From Cololabis saira (taxonomy: Eukaryota; Chordata; Actinopteri; Beloniformes; Belonidae), in assembly GCF_033807715.1 (NCBI RefSeq), contig NC_084601.1, positions 17,166,690 through 17,230,689 on the forward strand: a stretch of DNA of 64,000 nucleotides, written 5' to 3'. Shown here one piece after another: positions 1 through 10,499 of this stretch. The translations under genes and the position numbers were made by a program. Below the pieces are notes generated by a model. That model searched no databases and was not told where the DNA came from. It saw nothing but the letters and a program-made list of their open reading frames with translations. The first letter of the stretch is position 1, and the number at the start of each line of letters is the position of its first letter.

Positions 1-1529
1 GTATATCAGTCTGCTTTGATGCCTTCAGAATGAAGACTTTAAACCTTTTATGTCTATCCCAAGTCTGAAAGTTTTAGATTCAGGGACTTTGCTGGAGTCT
101 TTTTATATATATATATAGTAAAAAGTCTGAAACTTTGGGTTGTGCTTTCACAATCTTTACCTTTTCACCTTTCTCGCCAGCCAATCCCTCGACGCCTGGG
201 TCGCCCTAAAAGCAGCAGAAATGAGACAATCAAGAGGAGGAGGCCAGAACAGAGAGGCGCCTGCTGTTTTGTTAATAACAACCCAATTAAATAGAAATGG
301 TTGTACTTACGATGTCTCCCTTTGGACCAACTTTGCCTTGAAAGCCCTGGAATTGGAAATAATATGTGTAAATGTAGTCCAACCAGTATTCTATGATAAC
401 TTAAAAAACCCAAAACAAAACAAATCAAAACAAAAACAAACTGAATATTGATTGAGGCCAGTTATTGTGAATCAATAAAAATGTTGTCTCATCACTAAAA
501 CAAGGAAGATGAGGAAGCTTGGATCATTATTTATTTTCCTTGCTTCATTCAATGAGCGGAATTCATTTGAGATTTATTTACAGTTAAACACTGCCCCCAA
601 TGGACAGGTCGACTTAACTGCATTACTAATAAGTGACTAACTAAGCTTAGATACACAGTCTACACGCAGCATTAGGTTGATGTTTTCTCTTGCACACATG
701 CACACAGACCTGGTCTCCCTTAGTTCCAGTAAGACCCTGTGCACCTGGGACACCAATGGGGCCTCTTTCTCCTTTGTTTCCCTATTTGAAAATGATATGT
801 TAGAAGTGCATCCTGTATCCATCCCAAAACACATTTACAAAAGGACTAAATGCAACTCACCGATTTTCCGACCACACCCTGTGGCCCCGTGGCCCCCCGC
901 TGGCCCCTGTCACCCTGCAGAGGTCAGTACAGCTCAGTCAGTGTGGTTTAAAGCAACAGCTGTTGACATTTTAATGTAAATCTTTGATAAATCTTGTACC
1001 TTAGGTCCAGGGACTCCTTGCATACCAGGCTCACCAGGAATGCCAGGCTCACCCTACAATTAGTGCAATCATTCAGTTCATGGCGCAGTAAGTTTGAGAG
1101 ACCTGTAAAATGCAAAGATGCAAACTTACCTGAGGTCCAGAAGCACCAGACATGCCAGCATGGCCCCTAGGACCAGGTTCCCCCTAAAACAAAGAGAAGA
1201 ACATGCCATAAAGACCAAAAATAAATACATTTAAAAATAAATGAGATGTTAACATGAGACAATGGTAAAACATACCTTACGTCCAGATCCTCCCTTTGGC
1301 CCAGGAGAGCCTGGTAATCCCTACAGAAAGAATTAAGATGAGTTTAAACAGTGCAAAATGAAACTGCAGCTGTATCTGTGTCTGGAAATATAGAGAGTAA
1401 AGGTGAAATTGCAGGCGAGAAGTGATTCTGTTTGTATCTCATGAAAGAATAAAACAACTTTGAGTGACAGCAGTTGCCACAGACCTTGCTGTGCTCTAAT
1501 GTATGCGTGTGTGTGTGTGCACACGTGCA

Positions 1530-1585
<56 letters not shown>

Positions 1586-4500
1586 TGTGTGAAGGACATA
1601 ACACAGGCCAAGTTCCAGTGTCTACAGCAGTGTTATTGTCAACGCTGTGATCACACGGCAAAGTCTGCATCTCATGCTCCATTACCCCTTAGTCAGAATG
1701 ACACACACATACACATAATGACTCACTTGAGCATTACCCACTGGACTGATTGTGATAAATGACCTGCAGTGGGAGGGAGAACGCCGTTTCAAGGTGGTTT
1801 ATATTCTAAAACAGTGGGTCAAAGGGTCGCTGTTCACCTGGACGAAGGCCCAGAAAACAGAGAAAACCAAAATTCACTGGCTGCTTCGGCCTGATTTCAC
1901 AGCGGTTTGTTTGTGTTCTGGCTGTGACAAACTGGTCTAAATGACAATAACTGTCTTTTGACTGTGATTTATTTAGTTCTTCATCGACGATGCAAGATCA
2001 CTCACCGCTGTTCCCTGTGGACCAGAAGCACCAGGCATTCCTGCCTGTCCAGGACCACCCTACACAGAAATGAGCAGAAGCAGGATAAATAAGCATCTTC
2101 AACTCAGATAGAAGCTATTTTTCATGGCACAAGCTTACCTTAATTCCTGGAGTACCAGGTGTGCCATCTTTTCCATCAATACCCGGCAGACCCTGAAAAA
2201 GCAGGCGTGATGAGTCAGTGGGCTTCATTTGGCACACTATCTGAGCACCTGCTCAACTGTGCAATGTACAAACAAGTGCCTTTACTCACATTCTCTCCCT
2301 TTTTGCCGACTCCACCTTGTGGGCCCCGGATGCCTTGATTGCCCTGTAGAAGACGTGACAGTGAATTCACAATGCACATCAGAATAATTCTACACACTCA
2401 AGTTCAGCAACATGCTTCGCTAGATTTACCCACTTTGTCTCCCTTGTCTCCTGCCTCTCCAGGTGGTCCCCGAGGTCCCTCCTCACCCTTCACAATATAG
2501 GAAAAGGCTTTTAGAATGCTTGAAAATATACTTATGAATGTTGTTTTCTTTCAGCATTTGTGCATTGCTCTGTGCGTGTGTGGTCTTACGGGAGGCCCGG
2601 GGATTCCCACCGGCCCACTGATGCCCTTGTATCCACGAGGGCCCTGCAAGAAAAACAACAAAGTGCTATGAATCACTTCAGTTCAGATCAGAGACGAAGC
2701 TAAGTTGCAGAAACCTACTATTCATTGTGATAAAAGGATAATTAGCACTTAACTCACTCCACTAATGGGAGCTTCACAGGGATCCAGCCACTCTTGCTTT
2801 GGCACTAAGCCGGGGTGCTAACTTGGCTAATGTGGCTAATGTTAACAGTAAGATGAATGGATAGAGCGGATCATTAACTACAGATGGAGGCACCGCGGAC
2901 CCGGACAACCCCAACTCATTACAAAAGGAGGGAGATTTTTGTTAGTATCCTTCCCACATGTCCCCCCTTCCTGGTAATTGATGGTGTTTATGTAGTTGGG
3001 CTAGTCTGGCTGTGCTACCTAGGTACTCATCAGAATAGAAAGTATATAAGGATGTAAAATATATGTTTGTTAATAGAGATTTTTATATTATACACATAGC
3101 CCCAAGACTATTTATGATTTTTCTATTTTTTATTCCACCTACGGTATCATGTAGATTATTCATGCACTATGCACTTTGCCTTTTGTCTCTCTATCTTTTT
3201 TAACTGCAATGATGAGCCTGCACAACCAAGATTTTTACCCATGTTCCTTAGTAATATGATGTGACAATAAAGATTGAATCGTGAATGAAGTTTCATGTAA
3301 GTGTGGTTAAAGAAATGATCACATGTACTTACAGCTTCTCCTTTGGGACCCATCATTCCTGGATAACCCCTCAGACCCATTGGACCCTTAAAGAGAACAG
3401 AAAGACATCAAGATTTGCCCTTGATCATGGCCAGAACAAAAGTATAATATGCCAAAGCATTTGTTTTGTTTATTTAGTTTTTTTAATGCCAGTTTTGACA
3501 AGCTGTCAGCATACCGGTGGTCCTGGGATACCCTGTTCCCCAGAGATGCCGACTTCTCCCTTGCCACCCTGCAAAAGAAGAAAATAAAAGGAACAAGCTG
3601 ATTAGCTATTTCTCAATCGTCTATTCTCTTTGGAGTTCATGTTCCAGCTACCAGTCGTGGCAAACAGAAAATATTTTCCCAGAGCTGAGTTCTAATTTTG
3701 TCGTGTATGTTGGATTCAAGAAAACTTTGAGCTGAAGAGAGAAAATACTTTTGAAATCAGCCTCTGAAGGTTGCTTTTGATGCCTTAACTGGCCTTTGAA
3801 GGCTGAATATTGTGTACTTGCTGAGTCAAGCTTGACAAGGAATCTAGCTGAAGTTAATTGGCCGGCTAGGGCTAGCTAATCAAAAATTAATGGCCCAATT
3901 CAAATTTTCACACTCACAGATTTATAGACTTTGAGGCGCATTCCTGCTTAAGTGAGGGCTCTGAAGTCGTCCCAATGTCTGACTCATGACTGCTTAGGGC
4001 TATGCTGTGTTCTTCTTGAAGCCATCAAGAAGCCTTTTCTGTGAGTCTGCATATTTGCAGGCTTTACTGACGCACATTGGTGACATTAAACACAAGTGTC
4101 CTGCACTAATTAAAAAGTGTCCGTAAGGAAAACCTCTCTGGAATGTCAGCACCTTCCAGAGAGATGAGAGCTGGAACCACAGGAGGGTTTCAGCTAAACT
4201 TTGACAACATTCCCAGCTCCCACTCTGACATTCAGAGCTGAATGGAACTGTGTTGGTTTGACATCCACTGGATTCTTGCTATTTTTGGTTCTGGTAATAA
4301 ATTATTAAATAGTGAAATTCAACAAACACAAAGTGATTAATAGAAACAAAAATACAAAAGTAACACTGATACTACATACTATCAAACTCATAAAAAAGGT
4401 TTTTAGGTGAATTTGTTATCTATAACATTGTTGTGGCTTAAGTGACCGGAATCATGTTCTCATTTGCTTCTTCTTACATCTTTTTGAACCCCCCGTGAAC

Positions 4501-7500
4501 ATTCATGTTTTGCCCTCAGCTGAATGGGAACGTTTACGCTATTGTTTGTTCTCTGTATTATAATTGATATATAAAGATTGTATAGTGCCTAAGAAAACAG
4601 GGCAAAAAGGGAGATATGGCAGTCACAATGCATCAGAAAAGCTCAGCTTCAATCAACAAATCCACATTTTATTTTTAATACATTATATGTTATTGAAAAA
4701 CTGCCCTTTTTGTTCATAAGATATGTGTGTTTTTATATAATTACTAGCATAATTACACTTAAATAGTGCCATAAAGGCATTTCTTATAGTTATTTGTAAA
4801 ATATATTTTTAATCTGATAAAATGTCCTAATCATCCATCCATTCAATTTCTTCCTCCAGAAATAGGGTAGTCTGAGCAGGCATCCACGGAGAGACACGGA
4901 AGCGTTTTCCAAGTAGGAGTTATCTCTCCGGTGAGTCCTGTCCTAATGCGACATGTCCAAAACACTCTTCCTAGAGGGAATCCAACAGGCATCCTGACTA
5001 AATGCCCAAACCACGTCAGCTGCCTTGTTTAATGTGAAGGACCACTAATTCTACTCTGAGCTCCTCCTGGAGGACGGAGCTCTGCAGAGTGTCCTTATTT
5101 CACAACTGTGACAGAACAGGGTGAGCTTTTGGGTGGGGGGGGCACATCACTCACAAAAGCTAATTACCACACAACAATTTCATCTCATTCATGCTTTCAT
5201 TTATCATTTATACTTGCCCAGTTTGATAACTCAAAGCTCAGGTCGTGCACCTGTTTTAGTTGATTGGATTAGAGATAAAACAGATGGCCTTTCTTAATCT
5301 TCAGTTCTACAGTGATATACCATGCAGAGAGAGAAAAAAAAAAGCATTTTCATTGGTAGCTAGTGGAGATGTCAAAAGCTCCTGCTGGATGTCTTTAAGA
5401 ACATGATAAGACGGAGCAACAATGAGTCAAAGCAGGTCCTCTCAAACACCAGGCCTGTCAGGAGTGGTTACTAGGTGTGCTTCATCATCTAAGCGCTGCC
5501 AGAAGGTTCATAGTGTGGGAAGATCAGAGGCTAACTCCTTGGGCTTGGCTAGCCGCTCCCTCGGAGCTCAGTCTGTGCTCATTAACTCTGCTTAATACAG
5601 CGGAGTGAGAGCTCTGTGCGCTCCCCGACTCCCTCACACTCGGCTTCATGTACCTGTTCCCCACCGCCTCTTTCATCTGGGTTGCTGCTCGCAGATTGCA
5701 GGGCCAGGTCCCTGCCTGGCTAATCGCGGCCAGATTAGTGCAGTCATGTGCCTCGGGGGGCTTCATTAGGGCTAATCCTTTGCCTCCTCTGGACTTCCAC
5801 AGAGGCTAAGTGTGAAGCGCTGTGCAACACAAACATGTATGGGTGTTTGCGTGAGTGTCTGTACTTGGCTGCTCACCAGTTTTCCAATGCTGCCAGGGTC
5901 TCCGAGAACACCTGCACGCCCCTTGTGTCCCTGGAGAACAACATTTTGTCACGGCGGATATCATAACAATTTATCAGTAAAAAAAAAAGCAATCAGAAAC
6001 ACTCATCACCTTGACACCATGGAGTCCCTGGGGGCCTTTTAGTCCAGCGGGGCAGTTGAGAGGACACTGGTGTAGAGAGAGAGAGAGAAACAAATGGATT
6101 AGGAAATCTTAAACTGTAACAAACCCTGTAAAAAGAAGAGGCCATAACATAATTACCTGGAGGTCTGCACTGCCCTCCTCACCACCAATGAACTTGCCTG
6201 GAGGGCCCTGAACAGAGAGGGGGCACAAGTCACATGGTCACAGTTTGCAAAGAGTTACATCTTTTCTCCTGAACTGAGTCAGCATTCCCTCTCATTTCTA
6301 CCTACCCCACCCCCTATCCCCTTACCTTTTCTCTGTTTATAGATTAACTTAGGAAGTGATGTATCTAAGGAGTAATGTATTCCTGCTAAAGTCAGATGAG
6401 ACAGTCCACTGAACTAATGGGGGTTTATTTGTCTTAAGAGAGCACTATAGCTAAACAAATATACTCCCCCGGGCTGGGAACATCACTCTCAATGAAAACA
6501 CCCTCCCCGTGCCTTTTTTGGAGTCACTCAGTTATGCACACTGGAGACTACACACAGCTTAAAAGTGTAACCCTCAGAACTGTTTTGGTATCTCATCACT
6601 TCTTGTCTGCTGGGAACTGTACAAGCAGCGAGCTCAGGATGCTGTTGTTTTGTTGTTTGTTTGTCTTTTTGTAGTTTTTCTTTTTGACACATTAAAAAAC
6701 ACACACACATCACCTGCTGCTCCGGCTGAATCAAAACAAGTTCAACACAGCATTAGCATCCTCCACTGCCTCTATTCTGCAAGCAGCTACAATCGGAGTG
6801 AGCAAGCTATATGCTTGATTAACCCCAATGTGCCCTTATTAGCCTTGTTGCTGATCTCATGAGTTTCACTGAAAAGACTTCTGTCATATGAAATTAATAA
6901 GGTTATATAAGCAGTACTCCACTGTTTATGTATGGGAGCTGAACTTACACCGTTTATCCACTAGAGGGTAATAAATCACCCAAAAAATGTTCCACACAAA
7001 TAGTTGTGTATGCAAGCTCAATCAGATCTTTTTTACCTGCTTTTATAGGTACTAATTTACGTTTTATGTGCTTAATTTCCCTAGAATTCTTATTGCTAGT
7101 TTGATCACATTCTTTATGATTAAAGCTGAATTCACGACCATCTCACTCCCTTTATCACATGTTCCACAAGCGTTTTAGCTACAAGATCATCATTGTCATG
7201 TTATAAATCTCAGTTATAGTTTTCCTGTGTAACTAATACTAAAAGGCCACTTTACTGGCTTCCCGGAAGGTCCAGGGAGTCCTGGAGGTCCGGGCGATCC
7301 CAGTATACCCTAGATGAAGATGAGGGAGAAGATATAGCTGTTAATAAAAAAGCTGACAATGAAACAGCTTTAGCACTGTATGGTCATGAGGCATGAGGGA
7401 ATTATGATTAATTGAAGCTGCTCTTGTACCTTTGGTCCAGTTTGTCCAATTTCACCAGGGAGACCAATTGGCCCCAGAGCTCCCTAAACCAGGCATGACA

Positions 7501-10453
7501 AAGGCAATGTGTGCAAAAGAGAACAAAATATGTAAATATTCCATCAGCCACCAATTAGTTCCACACCTCGCAGCAATGTTGTTAAAAAATGAAGCCATAA
7601 ATGTGTAATATTGGACACTCTACTTACAGCCAGGCCGGGAAGGCCAGGTCCCTGCGTGGACAGAAAGGACAAATGGGAAAATCCATCAAAGGATGAAATT
7701 ATGTCTACAAGAGCCAATTTATATCAAATGCAGTAATTTGATAATGCATGCCTGCAGGATTTAAAGGGCAATTACACACACAGAAAACAGTCAGATTGTG
7801 TTTATTAGGAATTATTTCTTCTAACCAAAGTTATCAGAGCTATAGGAAGGTTTCATTTATAGTTTGGATTTCAAGCATGACATTGAATGACTAGACTTAC
7901 TCTCACCAGCCGCAACTGACTGCATCTATGTAGTGTTTATAATGTATAGAGTATAATGGGTGATGCAAGTTAGAAGGACACTGAGCACCACCTAGTGGTG
8001 CCTGACTGCACTACACATGATGCTTGTATGTATATAAGATGTTTTTAAAAGGTAGTGGTTTTATCCGGGATTCTCATCTGAACAATGCTGAATGTCAGCT
8101 GTAAAAAGCACATGCCATATTTAGATGAAGTGAACTCAAAAAGGGCACAGCTGGTCAAGCAATCAAGCATGACAAAATGAAAAAAGAAAGACCCCGGAGG
8201 TGAGCATATGAGACCAGCTGGGTTACAATATGGCTGATAGTAGAACAACCAGGCCTCAAACAATCAGCCATAACCCAGTTAATTAGTATCTTGACAGCCT
8301 TATAAGGTTTTTTTTTTTTTTTCTCTGCACCTTTTCATGTTTATGTTGATCAGGAATGTTTTCATGATGTTTAAATGATTTTAAATGCAAGATAAGCTAT
8401 ATGTAAGCTAGACCCAGCAGCAGCTTTTCATATTTTACATTAATTTTACATACATCTCCTTATCCAAAAGAATTTATCAACAAATGCTGACTGGAATAAA
8501 ACATGATGCATGGTGACATGATGTAGCACAAAGCAATGTGCCCTATTTACATTTCTTGTATGTTTTCACTTTGTCCCTAATTCAGTCAAAGAGCTGCAGT
8601 GGAAATCACTTTAGACTAGATGGGAGCGAGAAACTTCCTTTATTTCCCACTCAGCCTCACCTATATCTGTTGACCTTGAGATGATATGAACACAAACAGA
8701 AAACAACAAAATGACTCCATGATAAATGTGTGGCATTCCCTAGAAACAAGCAGACCAAAGTCTTTCTAAAAAGACTGTTCCATGCAAATGTTGCATTGAT
8801 ACTAATTAGGATTCCAGTCTATCCTGACCTAAGATTCCTTAACAAGAAGTTAAAAAACAAGTGTCATTAAAACTTTGATAAAACGACAAAACTAGGGACA
8901 CTTAAGACTTTTGCACAGTACTTTAAAGCATCGCAGTTTAGGGTTTAGAAAGTTTCAAAGCTGGAGTGGATGTTCAAAAACGCCCCTTCTTAAAAGAGCA
9001 TCGGATAAACCTGTAAACTGGAATCCAGATTAAAGCAGGGAACCGCGAGCAAACCTGTTCGGCTGGGGTTAGCTTTTAAATATCAAAAGATTATGAGTTG
9101 CTAAAAATTCCATCAAAGGGATGTTTCATCTGCAAGCTGCAGGTTGATTCCCCTCGATAGCAAAAAAAAAAAAAAAAATCATTAATCTGAAAAAAAATAG
9201 CAAGAAAAGATGTACTTTTCATCTACCAACTCCTCAGATTTATAACAAGTGGTCTGATTTCATTAAGGCTTAACAACCCAGCTCACAGGGCGCCCTGCAG
9301 CCTCAGCTGCAGGTTACCCCATATACAGAAACTTATGTCATCCTTTCACCCTACAGCGGTTGGAGTCGTGACCTGTGTCCTCTCCCGCACATCATCCCCC
9401 TCTCTCTCTCTTTCTCTCTCTCTCCCTGCGTTCCTTTTCTCATTGTTGAAAGTAAAGGCCACTAGTGCCTGAACTCATTATGCGATAGCTGCTGAAAACC
9501 AGCTGTGGCAGGACAACCTCATTTAGAATCGCAAAATACTTCCCATGCATCGATGCACGGGTAATAATCCAGTAAAATCCTACGGTACTGATCAGACGTT
9601 TGGATCAAAAGGTCCAGCTCTGCAGAACCGCAGTGAGCATGCTCCAGGATAATCCTGCAGGTGATTCTTTTGTTTTGAGCTAGCAAATTCCACTATGCCT
9701 GACTTCCTCAAAGACAAAGGAGTATTTCTGCAGACATTCTCTTAGAGCGCATCGGTTTTTGGTTTATTATAATTAATAACTGAAAATGACTGACTTACTG
9801 GAGGTCCTGGCTCACCGCTTGGACCTAGTTGCCCCTGCGCACAATGGGAAACAGACACATCATCACAGAGGATACATCACAGGATCTTTTACAGATAAAG
9901 CAGAACAACCTCCTTGCTGAATTAATTTAAGAAATCAAAATCATATTTAATCAGTATGCTTAGGAAATATGTAGTGAAAAACATTCTCCTGTAGTGCAGA
10001 GCTGGATATCATCCCGGGCATCAGTGTGATGAGATGAAAGAGGACACTTCTGTCTTATTTATTTCATTTGCTCACTGATGCTTTCCAGCCTCAGCTTCTC
10101 TATCCACCTCAGGCGCAGCGGTGCATTTCTCCAAATATTCAGCTCAAGTTGAGGTTCAGATACTCGCCTTCGGGCCAGGGCTCCCGATTGCACCTCGATC
10201 ACCCTTTGCTCCGATCAAACCCTGAAGACACACAGAGACGGATAAAAGCAGGCAGATTTCCTGTATGTGAGCTCAACACATGCAAATGTAGAAACGACAC
10301 GTGGCTCAGGAGCTACAGCCGACCCGGCAGTGGGTTTCACCACAAAACTGGTCAAAGTCGATACTGGTCATGGGGGGTAATTGGGAAACAAACCGGAAAC
10401 TGGGATTCCAGGCCGGATTACTGGCTAAATCTCCAAGGAATGTGGAGGTGTGT

Positions 10454-10499
<46 letters not shown>

